Source: Agelas oroides (lineage: Eukaryota; Porifera; Demospongiae; Agelasida; Agelasidae). Taken from it: a stretch of 64,000 nt of DNA. The DNA lies in contig OX422188.1 of NCBI GenBank assembly GCA_949130485.1, forward strand, positions 9,143,443-9,207,442. Direction: 5' to 3'. A program made the translations under genes and the position numbers. Below the pieces are notes generated by a model. It saw only the letters and a list, made by a program, of their open reading frames with translations. It ran no database searches and was not told where the DNA came from. Shown in pieces: positions 1 to 12,200 of the stretch (within the stretch, counting starts at the first letter, position 1; each line of letters opens with the position of its first letter).

Positions 1-21
1 ATTCTTAGTGCAGTTGTTCAC

Positions 22-2555
22 CTGTTTGCTGTTGAGTTCGAGCAGTGCCAGTCCCACCAATGCCCCCACACACCTGGGGTCCAGCTCCAGGCTACGCTCA
101 AACGCCAGTCTTAGGAACAAACAAGACAACATGATAACTCCATATGATAATGGCAACCCTGCTTTATCATACTCTGCCATGACTCTGCTACACTTTGCAT
201 AGTTGGCCATGGTTCTGCTGGTGTCTTCCCATTTGGTCTACTCCCATTTCGTCTACTAACCCATACTTTCCCATTGCTCAAAAATACTCTGTCAAGGCTC
301 TAACATTGTACAATGACTCTTGTGACTACCCAGCTATGGCCCTACCAAACTTTCTGGTCAAGGTCTAATTCACACTTTGCAAACCTCGCTTTTTCCAAAT
401 TTCCCAGCTTCACAAAACAGAGACCCATTCCAAGTCGTACAGAACCTGAATTTTGGAAAGTAAGTCTCATGACACTGATACAGTCCAAGGTAGTCTTGGA
501 ACCAGACCAGGATGAGGGTCTGGTTCCAAGACTAGGCTCAAGGCTGCTGCGGGTACACAAAACTACTTTAGCATCAATGAGTCGGGGGGCTGGGAATGAG
601 ACTATGTATATAGTTCACCTGGACAGTTGGGATTTGTCCTGAGAGCCTTCTTGTAAAATGCAAGTGCTCCTTTATAGTCCTTCTTGTTGAACGCAATACA
701 AGCCTTGCCTGAGTAAAAATGGCACATCTATTATCAAAAGATTTAGCAGGAAATTTGGTAATCAAGATACATACAAACAAGACAGTGACATTCTCACAAA
801 ATCTTCTGAGTTACTATACAGGTAAGAATCCAGGGACTTGTGCCCTGATTCGAACAAACTTTGAATACACTTAAAAGTGATGACTCACCCAGGAGGGCTG
901 GAATATTCTCTGCCGACTGGTGGGAGAAGGTCATGAGTCTTTAAAAATCAACACATGATTTGCTCTCCTTGCAAGTGCTCACCTGTTGTAGCACAAAGTT
1001 AAACTGTGCCTCAGCTTGGTCCATCTTGTCTCCCTCCAACAGGCAGAAGTAGGCCCGACCCAGCAGGTGGTTTGGGTCATACATGATCAGTTTGTCTGCT
1101 GTTGTGTAGAGCAGGGTGGCCTGACAAAGGAGGGGAGAGGAGAGGGGAGGGGAGAGGAGAGGGGAGAGGAGGGGAGGGGAGGGGAGGGGAGGGAAGGGGA
1201 GGGGAGGGGAGGGGAGGGGAGGGGAGGGGAGGGGAGGGGAGGGGAGGGGAGGGGAGGGGAGGGGAGGGGAGGGGAGGGGAGGGGAGGGGAGGGGAGGGGA
1301 GAGGGGAGGGGAGGGGAGGGGAGGGGAGGGGAGAGGGGAGGGGAATAGAGGAGAGGAGAGGAGAGGAGAGGAGAGGAGAGGAGAGGAGAGGAGAGGAGAG
1401 GAGAGGAGAGGAGAGGAGAGGAGAGGAGAGGAGAGGAGAGGAGAGGAGAGGAGAGGAGAGGAGAGGAGAGGAGAGGAGGAAGGAGAGGGAAGGAGGAAGG
1501 AGAGGAGAGGAGGAAGAAGGAGAAAGAAGAACAAACATGTGTAAGTCTGTTACCTGACATCCTATAACAACAGCAGCTATAAGCTTGAACCTGAGCAAAG
1601 TACTCCTTCCGCAGTTCCTTGTTCTTTTCAGCCCTGGCCTGTTGCACATAGTAGGCTGCTAGGGTGTCCAGGGCTGCCATCTGGTCTCTGTCACACCCTG
1701 GGTAGCTGATGTCTGCATCTGAGAGGACAGAAGGAGAAAGGGGAAGAGAATTAACAGACAAGAGAGAGCGGAGAGGGAGAGGGAGAGGGAGAGGGAGAGG
1801 GAGAGGGAGAGGGAGAGGGAGAGGGAGAGGGAGAGGGAGAGGGAGAGGGAGAGGGAGAGGGAGAGGGAGAGGGAGAGGGAGAGGGAGAGGGAGGGAGAGG
1901 GAGGGAGAGGGAGGAGGGAGGAGAGAAAGGGAATGTAAGGGAAGAGAAGAGGTGGACGTAATAAAAGACAGAAAATTTATGGTATGTGTCACTGCACGGT
2001 GATTGATGGGGTAGAGAATAGATATTAGAGTAATAGCACTACTCTACTACCTATTAGTAACACACCTGTTTTAGAGGCTTCTAGGAGTCTCACAAACTCT
2101 TCGTGCTTCCCTTGCTTGTAATAATGCAGCTGGAGGTCACAGAACAACAGAATAAGTTGAGAGTGGGGGCACACTACCTAGCATCATGGTCAGGAATTGG
2201 TGTCATGAAGCCAGACTCTCACATGCAAAGCCTATTTGGGTATGAAAGTCTGGCTTTGCAAGACTTGTCAGAGTAGCAATCATCTTGCTTACAGCCAGGG
2301 CTACCCATGTGTGTAGAGGTGCTCTCTCATCCCTCAGAATACCAATGACCTCCTCCCCCTCGGGAAGTTGGTCTACGTCAAGTTCTATCACCTGTGATCG
2401 TAATATGGTGTGCTCCAATTAGACATAATCACTGTGCAGGTTTCTTCCTCACACAAGCAGCAAAGATGTTGCTATAAAATAGAATATTGTACCTCATCGG
2501 TGTCTCTTAGCGGGATTTCAATGGAGGTGGCACCTGGAACGTAGCGTGTAGCCAT
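22..2555 (-). CDS. CTR9: CTR9, Paf1 complex TPR subunit (partial, 3' end beyond window)
   Basis: Nine exons on the minus strand, in transcript order 2555-2493, 2391-2293, 2129-2066, 1718-1591, 1120-983, 916-889, 708-619, 445-385 and 109-22; all junctions are GT-AG and phases join without a stop. The product starts MATRYVPG and continues with the CTR9 N-terminus ([10 protein letters not shown], then [16 protein letters not shown]), followed by TPR helices ([73 protein letters not shown]). About 246 residues are present of a family usually near 1100-1200, so the remainder lies left of base 1. CTR9 is the scaffold of the nuclear Paf1 complex, which travels with RNA polymerase II and promotes histone H2B ubiquitination and elongation. 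Exon 6 is only 28 nt. Introns 3 and 4 carry long purine-rich simple repeats. Family identity is very secure. Confidence 0.95.
1129..1512. repeat. Simple repeat (GGGGA)n passing into (GGAGA)n
   Basis: About 380 bp of pure purine on the plus strand inside CTR9 intron 4. The first half is mostly GGGGA units and the second half GGAGA units. CTR9 is read from the other strand, so the pre-mRNA is C/U-rich here. Long frames on both strands are compositional only. Confidence 0.97.
1771..1918. repeat. Simple repeat (GGGAGA)n
   Basis: About 150 bp of GGGAGA hexamers in CTR9 intron 3, close to the exon 4 acceptor (exon starts at 1718 on the minus strand). It is pyrimidine-rich in the transcript. Confidence 0.95.
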
Positions 2556-3038
2556 CTCACTTCGAGCTAGCTCTCCTATGAAGTTTGAGGTCTCGTTCCC
2601 AGTCCAAGCTAGAACACGCCCAAATCGCCAACCTTTGTTCCGGTTCCGCGAAGCGCGCGCATTTCAAACAGCAAACTGTGTTTGCGCCATGCGCTGTACA
2701 TTGGTGACCGTTGAGACCATGCCCATAAAAGAACTGCAAAAACGTTTCTTTTGTTACAATTACAGCTCATTTTCTGCTTTTTGCATATCTATGCGCACTC
2801 TTAGCTCAGATTCAGCAACCAATCACAGAAAGACTACATTCAGCAGGCATTGATCTGTTGATTTTGTCTCCTCCAGTAGAGTTTATAACTAGGATACTAG
2901 CTGAAGCAAGTTCCATCTCATTGCTAAAAAAGTTTTTGAACAACATAGATGCTCAATACCTGAACTAGCTAGATACTACTATAAGTCTAAAACAGTTTTT
3001 GAATAACTATAGCTGCTCCATACTAGCTAGATACTGGT
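2556..3038. other. Intergenic spacer between CTR9 start and eIF4A-like stop
   Basis: 483 bp between two minus-strand genes. It must hold the CTR9 promoter and the 3' end of the helicase gene. The CTR9-proximal part has CpG-containing GC-rich words (around 2645-2700) and the rest is AT-rich. A short imperfect duplication (an 'aactagctagatact'-like segment) lies near 2960-3035. No gene is seen. Confidence 0.6.
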
Positions 3039-5148
3039 CTACAAGAAGTCCATCACGTTCTGTGGCATCTGTCTAATCTCAGTGCCATAGAACCTTTCAA
3101 TGGCTCTCAGTGACGCATGCTCCTCCCTGGTCACAAGGGTGATGGCAAGACCCCGCCTACCAAACCTCCCACAGCGCCCAATCCTGTTGTGTGTGTGTGC
3201 ATGTGGTGTGTGTGGGCATGGTATGTGTAAGTATAATCATACAAATGAAACAGGAGGCACTACCCCTGCAGACAAATAGAAGAACTATATTCATATGTCC
3301 GTACTGCACATGTATGGTGCATGATCAATGCTACTATATACCTGTGGATGTAGTTCTCCTTGTCTCTAGGAAGGTCAACATTGCAGACCACTGAGACATG
3401 TTGTACATCAATCCCTCGAGCCATCAGATCGGTGGAAATCAGAACACGGGACAAACCATTACGAAATTCCTGCATATAAAGTGTTCTCAACATTGTTGAA
3501 GAATTCAATACAAGGTTATATTATGTATGGAGCAAGTGCCACATACAAAGGCATCTAGGTAACAACTCCTTGCAGGCCTTCCCACCGTCCAGTTTTTGAT
3601 CGCTTGCAGATTTTGCAAGCGATCAAAAACTGGACAGTGGGAAAGCCTGGGAACAAGGCTACTAGTTGGTTATATTTCCTTGTCATGTGACCACCCTATT
3701 ACCTTCATGACTTGCTTCCTCTCCTCCTGAGGTTGGTCACCGTGGATCACTGACACAGAGTGGTCCTCAGCACGCATGCGGTCAGCAAACCACTCAGCCT
3801 GAATGTTGCAATCATGACACAATTTAAACCAGGGCAAGCAAAAGAGCATGCAACTGTATATTTTTACAGTGCATACCCAGAGTTCAGCTGTAAGCTAGCT
3901 TCGTTCCTAGGTTCCTACTCGGCTTCTCTCACATCTTTCATAATTATGGTATGTGACAAAAGCCAGGAGGAGCCTGGGCACATACAAGGCTCATCGTAAG
4001 TTGCTTGGCTATAGCTACATGTTGTACCTTTCTCTTTGAATTGCAGAAAATGATGGATTGAGAGATGGAGAGAGTCTGAGGAAGAAAACAACATTCAGAT
4101 TAGGTATACACATGATGACATAGCTGCCCAGGAGAGAATCTGCATGGCTATGCTATACAGCTTCATTCGTGCATGCATGCATACATGCAGACTGACTACA
4201 TTACTTCCACTTTTAGTTTTTACTGCCTATAGGCAATATTGCCAATGAGGCTACATAACCTCATAGATATCACAGAGTGTGTCAAACTTATGCTCTTCTC
4301 TCTCAACATCCACATAAAACTGCTTGATTCCTTCCAGAGTGACCTCCTCCTGCTTCACCAGGATGCATATTGGGTTGTGCATGAACTTGTCTGTGATCTG
4401 TACAGCAACATGTATGGAAAATGATGCTTGCCAGTCATAAGTTTTGCGATGACAATATAAAGGAAAAGTGACATACTACATGATGCAGTTACTCTGCATA
4501 TACATACCTTCAACACTTCTGGTGGGAGAGTGGCTGAGACAGTGATGGTCTGCAGGTCTCTGCTGGACAGTTTCACAAATATGTCTCTCACCTGCATGCA
4601 TACATGAACATTTGTACTAAGCCACAAAACTCTGAACTCTAAGACTTTCTACTTCAGGTAAATTTGCAGCACAAAATCCTGATCTCTAAAGCCTTCTACT
4701 TCAGGTCTTGTAGCTAAGCAGCAGTGAACTTTGTGTTCCTAAAAGCCTACTAACAAACATTTTACCTACGTATAGCACTAACTCTAAAGTGTTCGAGCCA
4801 AGGTAAACCTGCAGGACTAACCTCTTATGAGCATCTTGGGGTGCGGTTAATATGCTCGGTCTAAATCAACACTTCATTGTAGCCAATGACACATTATGCA
4901 TTAACAAAATTTTGCTTGCTTGCATGCTTGCAGCTATAAATTGATGTGTGTATCACTCTACCTGTTCTTCAAAGCCCCTGGATAGCATAGTATCTACTTC
5001 ATCCAAGACAAATATTTTGATACGTCGGGTGTCAAGAGCGTTGCAGGATATCATATGCTTCACACGACCAGGAGTTCCTGAGAACAGAAATATTTTGAGA
5101 CAAGGACGAAGTTAAAAGCCAAAATGCAAGCTAAATTAAAACACCAGC

Positions 5149-5179
<31 letters not shown>

Positions 5180-5996
5180 ATATTGCAGTTCCTCTACGTG
5201 CACTAGCTGCAATTGAGGTAGAAAAAAAAAACGGGTGTCAAGTTATACTTTAAAATTGTCTCAGGCTCCTGTCTACCTGCAGATACGTACATGCAAGTAT
5301 GCAGTGAGCTGATGCTTACCGACCACTACATGCACTCCAGCATTCAGCCTTCTGATCATGTCTGGCACACTCTCACCACCCACCACAAGGTAGGCCTCCA
5401 CATTGAGATAGTCACCCATTGCTAGAATCACTGTGTGGGTCTGCCGGGCAAGCTCCCTTGTTGGAGCAAGGACAAGAGCCTATATATGGTTGAGAGGTTG
5501 CAATTAGTATACAGTAGTTCACTGTAAGCTACATATGGCTATATACTCATAGCTACTAAAGTTTTACATGCACACTGCAAACCTGGCAGTAAGTACTGAT
5601 CAGATCCAGCTGCTCTATCAGAGCAATGGCGAAGGTAGCTGTTTTTCCAGTTCCCGACTGAGCTTGTGCAATTACATCTCGACCCCTGCAGCACGGCACA
5701 ACGGCTCGTTGTTGGATGGCAGACGGCTTTTCATACCCGAATGCATAGATGCCGCGCAAAAGCCCTTCGCGCAGCCCCATGTCGTCAAATGTTGCACACA
5801 CTTGCGCTTTCCCATCTTCTGCAATCTTCTTGTGGGTCTGGGATTCTGATGCACCGTTGCCGCTGGTCTGGGAGCCGCCAACTTGAGTAGGTGGGTGGAG
5901 CTCGACGCTGTTTGCACCTTCGCTAGTCGAACCAAAAAGATCGCCTTCTTCGCAAATAGTTGCCTTGTGTATAGGTTCTTTACTGTTTCTTTGCAT
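3039..5996 (-). CDS. eIF4A-like DEAD-box RNA helicase with DEVD motif II
   Basis: Nine coding exons on the minus strand: 5996-5583, 5479-5320, 5077-4962, 4591-4508, 4397-4260, 4075-4028, 3798-3703, 3469-3342 and 3183-3039, giving 442 residues in one frame with stop TAG at 3041-3039. All helicase motifs are present: Q motif ([11 protein letters not shown]), motif [11 protein letters not shown] (about 110-119), [33 protein letters not shown] and [13 protein letters not shown]. The family unwinds RNA for translation initiation (eIF4A1/2) or sits in the exon junction complex (eIF4A3). Two oddities: motif II reads DEVD instead of DEAD, and a Ser/Gly-rich N-terminal extension of about 65 residues precedes the conserved core. 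Sequence words match eIF4A1 in places and eIF4A3 in others (TFDDMGLRE), so a divergent paralogue is likelier than either orthologue. It lies head to head with MED25. Confidence 0.92.
3574..3661. repeat. Foldback element remnant in eIF4A-like intron
   Basis: A near-perfect hairpin whose arms read TTTTTGATCGCTTGCA and its complement, in the intron between the exons ending 3703 and starting 3469. Its inner arms match the palindromes at 12707-13110 and 18117-18206. The left outer end (TAGCCTCGTTCC) is degraded. Confidence 0.85.
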
Positions 5997-6229
5997 TGTA
6001 AAATTTGCTGGAGCGCAAGCAATTCCATTGCGCTTTTATGTGGCAAGTATTGCGAAAGGGATGTTGCAAAATCGAGTCTTGCGAAATCATTTCAACTACG
6101 CATGCGCACCTCACAAAACTTTGAACTTAGTACATGACGTAATGAACTTTCAACAAACGGCCGTCGCGCGTCGACAAGCGGGATCTCAGATACAAGCTTA
6201 CTTTACTACCACGACCACGTCGTGTGGAT
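5997..6229. promoter_or_regulatory. Shared divergent promoter, eIF4A-like / MED25
   Basis: 233 bp separate the two opposite start codons. A palindromic ACGCATGCGCAC at about 6098-6109 matches the NRF-1 consensus (YGCGCAYGCGCR), and TGACGTAA at about 6135-6142 resembles a CRE/ATF site. Bidirectional use is inferred from the geometry. Confidence 0.6.
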
Positions 6230-9200
6230 ATGGGCGTCCTCACTGGCTCTGCAGTTTATTCTGACGTTGTGTTTGTTGTAGACTCTTCTGCTGCTCTGAG
6301 CGGGGTATTTCCTAGTCTTCTGAAAGCTTACATCCTACCCTGTATCGAGTGAGTAAAATGATAGGAGATACATCCATAGATAATATACCCTTCCCTAAAG
6401 TAGATGGAGGAGGGTACGGTGAAGGGTCGAGAGAATGAACAATATTGTACTACTTATGGACTTAGTAGATAGTTTGAGCTCTTCGTGTGCGTGTTGTTGT
6501 GATGTAAGTATTGATTACTATAAACACGTTGTCATATAGTTACACAGCCTGCTAACCTGCTAAGAAAAAAGATGAACAGCATCTAGAACCTTTTGCACCA
6601 AAGCATAAATTAGTCTTATGTTGCTATGGTGATACTGATTTTGAATGGTAATGCAAATAAAATGCCTAAATAGTCCAAATCGGTAATACAGTTAATTTTC
6701 AATTATTAAGCATGGAGTCATGTGGGTTGGTAAACTTTTCCCCTCACTATGGATACATGCCTGACCTCATCTGGAGGCTCCTCAAGCCTATTAAAGTTCC
6801 TGGAAGAGGGAGGCTCCTGAGAATGAGGCTAATGTGGTGAAATACTGGCTAAGATACATATCCACAGAAGCCAATGTAGTTAGTCATTTATAAGGACTAA
6901 ACTGGCAGGATCTATCCTTGCCACACCAGCATGAATGCCCCTCAGCCTGAATCAGGTAGGATTGAGTTTTGCAGCTGTACATGATGCCATTTCCATGGAT
7001 ATATACATGCACAAGAGCGCATAAGAACGGGCGGCTAGAGTAAGAGCGTGTTTCCATGGATATAGACGTGCAGGATGGTGGACTAATAACTGCTGCTTCT
7101 TGCAACTAGAATCTGAGAAACAGTGTACAAAAATACAGTTTGAACATGTTTGTCTTGTGTTGCCATAGGCACTTCAGTGGGGGACAGCTGCTTGAAATTT
7201 CACCAGATCTACAGGTAGGAATTTCAACCTCTTTCTTACCCTCCCCTACACTATACCCATCTTGTATCATCTCTCTCTTGTTTCTTCCACAATTTCACTA
7301 CAACTTCTCTCTATCTCTTCCACTTCCCTCCACCTGTCTCCCTCCTCTTTTTCTCCTCTTCCCCTCCCCAATCTCCTTATACCCCCCTCCTCCTCCTCTC
7401 TCTCTCCTCTTTCCCCTCCTCCTCTCCCCTTTCCCTCCCCCCTCATCCTCCCTCTCTCCTCTCCCCCTCCCCCTCTCCTCTCCCCCTCCTTTCCGTTCAC
7501 AGTATGGGACAGTGCAGTACGGTCTGGTGACCATCAACTCTCCTAGCATCACATATCGCCAAGCATGTTCCTACTACCCTGTCACATGTGATCCACTGAG
7601 GCTAGTCCAGTGGCTAGGGGAGCTCAGGTGAGTTGGATACTGTTTAAAAAACATCAGGGACCAATCTGGGCAAATCAGAGTCTCCCCACTGTCAGCTCAA
7701 GAGTAAAGTGGAAGAAGGTTATGTAGCTATCGCCAAGTGCTCTGTTACGAACTAAGTTGATAATTAATAGGACCTATCCTCGTTCCCAGGCGTTCCCACC
7801 GTCCAGTTTTTGATCGCTTACAGTATGTAAAAATGAAGGGGAATTATCACATGAGTGACATCAATGTCTTCATAGGTAGACAGAAACCCTCTCAGTTGCC
7901 TCCTTCTTAAACAGAAAGGGTTTTGTTAGCCTCATTTCCAGGCCTTCCCACAGACCAATTTTTAGGAGGCGTCTCTTATCTTCAAGAGTAAAGTACTTCC
8001 TGTTTCTCATAGTCTCATTCCCATTCAACGGAATTCAGGAATGAGACTATATTCCTCATCATCCCAGCATGGCTCATGGATCTTGGGTTTAGCTGTCACG
8101 TGTATCACTCGCAGCAGATGACTACGACTAAGACTAAGAAACTATAAGTCATGCACTCTCATCCTCACACATTACCTGCAGATTTGAGGGTGGTCTACTT
8201 GAGCACCGTTTGAAACTCTCCGAGGGTTTTGCTGCTGCTCTGGAACTTACTGACCTGATGAATACAACCAGAGAGCCATGGTGAGTGTCCATGGGTGTGT
8301 ACGTAGTTATTCATACATAGTCACATGATCCACAGACACACACATGGTCACATGATTGATCCACACACACACGGTCACGTGACTACACACACATGGTCAC
8401 ATGACACACACATGGTCACATGATCCACACATACATGATCACATGATCACACACATGGTCACATGATCCACACATACATGATAACATGATCACACACACA
8501 TGGTCACATGATACATACATGGTCACATGATCCACACACACATGGTCACATGATACATGGTCACATGATCTACACACATGGTCACATGATCTATACACAC
8601 ATGGTCACATGATACATACATGGTCACATGATCTACACACATGGTCACATGATCCACACACATGGTCACATGATACATACATGGTCACATGATCACACAC
8701 ATGGTCACATGATACATTGTCACATGATCTACACACATGGTCACATGATCCACACGTGCATGTTGTAGTGATTACACTACAGCCTGACAGCTAGAGCTTT
8801 CCACTGCAGCTTGGGTCCTGAAGTCTTGATTCAGAGGCACTGTGTCTTGGTGGCCAATCTCCCCTCCTCTTTGTATCCCTGCATTGAATCCATGAAGTAC
8901 TGTGGCAAGAACTATGAACAGCTTGCAAATGTGATGGTGGAGGTACGTACGCAGACATTGATCCTCAGCATGCAGTACGAAATTTGCACACATTTTTACA
9001 TTACAAGTGTCAAACACTGGAAAGGCCTAAGAAAAGGGGTAGTTGATCCCACCTCCAGTGTCATGTCCCTACTAGTTACTGGCCTTACCAGTATGAGTCC
9101 TACTCAGTCCTCCACCAGCTATCATTGCTTACAGTACGAGTAGTGCATACTGCAAGTGGCAATAGCTGTAGTGGAGGACTGGGAATGGCTGACAATACTT

Positions 9201-12200
9201 TGACAACAGATAGGGAAGGGAAAGGGAAAAGGTGGGGGAAGGACTCAGAGAATAGATTAGCTGGCTGGCAATTCCACATCCTCTTTCCCACTTTAGAGGC
9301 AGATGATGCTGTCAGTGATATCTCCACGCAAACTCCCGTTTTTTCGAAGTCTGTTTGAGATTGTAAGTGTCATTAGTACACAGTCGTCATCCGTGCACTC
9401 AATGTGATCACGCAATGTGTGTAGAGAGCAACATATCTTATTATATGTCGACTCTGAGCATAGCACCCACATTTACCACCCTTTCTTCCAACTGGCAATC
9501 TGATTGGTGGGGTCATGTCATGTGATAATTTTATTTTCCTTTAGTAGTATCACATGCACTTATTTGGTCATGAAATGCATCATGCACAGTGGGTGACTGT
9601 GTAACATTTAGCTACACGTAGGCTAGCCTCGTACCCAGGCCACTTTTTTTGTGATGAGCGGCCTAGGTACGAGGCTACACGTAGGCCTGCCATTTTTCAG
9701 ATGTGTGTTTCATTGTTCATTAACATATGGTAGTCTTAGATAGACGATTGCATTTTTGACCGTATCACCAATTTCCAAACACTGTATTTCGTTAAGAGTG
9801 AGACTCATACGTGCTTTGTGGATGTACCTGATATCATGCATATGTGAGCTCCATCCTTAGCAATATAGCACTCCAAATATGGTGATGTGGTCCGAATACA
9901 TGCAATATAGCATTTCACTTGATGTGGTCCTAATACGAATACATGCAATATAGCATTTCACTTGATGTGGTCCGAATACATATGAATACATGCAATATAG
10001 CATTTCAATTGATGTGGTCCGAATACATACACGACAGAATAACCTTCAATTTCTATCTGGAACTACTTCAATTTGGTGGTTTGGTGGTTGGGGTTGAAAC
10101 CTAAAATCCGCCAATATTATTTTGTACGCAGAATGACATATTGCATGCAATAGCGCTCTTAGCCCCGTCCCCCTATGCACCTGTACATGACCAGGGTTTC
10201 ATACAGGATTTTGAGTTGAGGGGGGGGGGAGAAACAGGATGGTAGCAGGGTGATAGTAGTACGCTCACACACGCGTAAGCATTCATGCCTACTAGGGGGG
10301 TCTGGGGGCATGCCCCCCCCCAAGGAAAATTTTGAATTTTAGATCCTCTCAGATTGCTTCTGACGCAATCTGGGACAAACTTTCCAAACAAATTTTTGAT
10401 GACACATACTTATGTCCAGTAACATGTAAAATTAAATAGCTAATATTGATGGCACCACAATAATAACCATACTCAATTTCAAGATTTCTGGGGGGGGGAA
10501 TTCCAGGGCCCCCCTCCCTCTGTATGAAACCCTGCATGTAGCTAGCTCAGTGCTAGCAAGCTGCCAGCTAGTTTTTATTTCTTGTAAATTTGCGAATTCA
10601 TTGCTTTGTTCAAGTACCTCAAGCGAGAGACAGCTGCACTCTATGATAAACGGACCTGAGACACCACCGCCAAATTTAAATTCTGCTTTACGGTCAGTTT
10701 GGGGCCAAACTGCCAAATTTAAAGACTGCCAATATTTCCAGCTATACGGTATTTACATTTGTAACTACCTGACATTATCTGTACGCTCCCCCTAGGGTGT
10801 CCTCTCTGGCTCTCCTGATCCTGGGGTTTTGGAGGAGGCCGACCACGCACTGAGTCCTGGACACCTGGTGCTTTTCCAGGGCTTTTCAATACCCAGTAAG
10901 AATCATGCTAACCTGAGTGGAGGGCTACATATCTGTAGTCTTGTTCCTACGCCCAGGAAAACTGTCTGGGGCACCAAGTCAGCCTTAGATCAGGTTGCAA
11001 GACTAGTGTAACTAAGCAACGTTTAAACATTTTTAGGCAATGACTTGTAAAACTTGTTTCCTGTCCCCCCCCCCAACATATATGCATTTTTAGGGGTTCT
11101 ACATCTTCGTTTCTTTCCTCCTCTCACAGCTATCAAAGCTCAGAAAGCTCCAAAGGAACCTCCCCCATCTGAATTGGAGGAAAATCCTCCTTCTATCTCT
11201 TCTGAGTTTCCCGCAGACATGAATCCCCCCTCTCTCCCTCCCATCCCCACCCCTGCTCCTCCCACAATCACAGAAACCACTGAAAGTTCAGTTGGAACGA
11301 CAGTGCCTCGCCAACAAACATCTGCCACCATGGTTACTAGCAACCAGCAAGACCAACATAATTTTACTGAAGAAAACCCTCCTTCTGTCCCCTCGGCTAG
11401 TTCAATTGCACCCAGTCCACAAAACCCGACTGCTTCAACTTCACCTCGCCAGAGGCTCACAGCTTCACCCGCTGCCGTAGCTAGCTCCACAATAGCTATG
11501 AGCAGTCATGTCACTGGGACTGCACCAGCGCAACCGATTAGTGCTGGCACGTCCCTCTCACTGAGCTTTACCACTCCTGGAAGCAGTAGCCAATATCCCA
11601 TTCAGATTAGCTCTCCCTCAGTTGTTGTACCGACCCTCTCATTTTCTTCTGCAATGTCGCCGCCTTTCACTTCAAACTTGTCCTCTTCGACCACCGCCAC
11701 TCTGTTGTCTTCACTCTCCTCAGTAGCTACTACCCATAACCAGCAGCCCTTGGCCTCCTCTTTCTCAGGGGTGTCCACTTCAGGGTTTGCCTCCCCTCTT
11801 CCTCCAAGCAGTGCAGGTACAATAGCTTCTGGTCAAAGCTTGACCTCTTACAATGCTCACACGGCCTCAACTCATCCTGACCTGATGTCAGCACCTCACA
11901 CTAGTGCTGGTGTGTCCAGTTTTGCTTCCAGTTTCCAGTCTCCGAAAAGTGGCACCATGATTTCCATGGCAACAGCTGGCTCTAATGTTCCGACGCAAGT
12001 GGCTACAACGGCAGGAATGGGGGGCACTCCACCAGCTTACATCCAACATACCACAGCTGGTGCTACCATGGTACAGACAGCCGTTGCCAGCAACATGGGA
12101 GTGTCGAACAGCACGGCAACTTCAAAAGCAGCTGCAAACTTAGCTGCTGCTCATGCAGCTGCTGAGATGGTGAGGCAGCAAGCAGAGGCAAGTGCCCAGA

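Larger units (their letters stand above)
9363..10795 (+). other. MED25 intron 6
   Basis: 1433 bp. It holds a small TAGCCTCG foldback near 9626-9675 (ends of a short palindrome), the four-copy tandem repeat at 9893-10030 and the CAGGG-terminal element at 10192-10534. No exon is recognised. Confidence 0.7.

Noticed and set aside
941..1992. Long Leu/Pro/Ser frames (minus) and Gly/Arg frames (plus) across the purine tracts
   Set aside because: They are produced by simple repeats in CTR9 introns; only the short ends contain real CTR9 exon sequence.
7267..7552. Minus-strand Glu/Arg/Gly frames
   Set aside because: Complement of a C/T-rich pre-acceptor tract.
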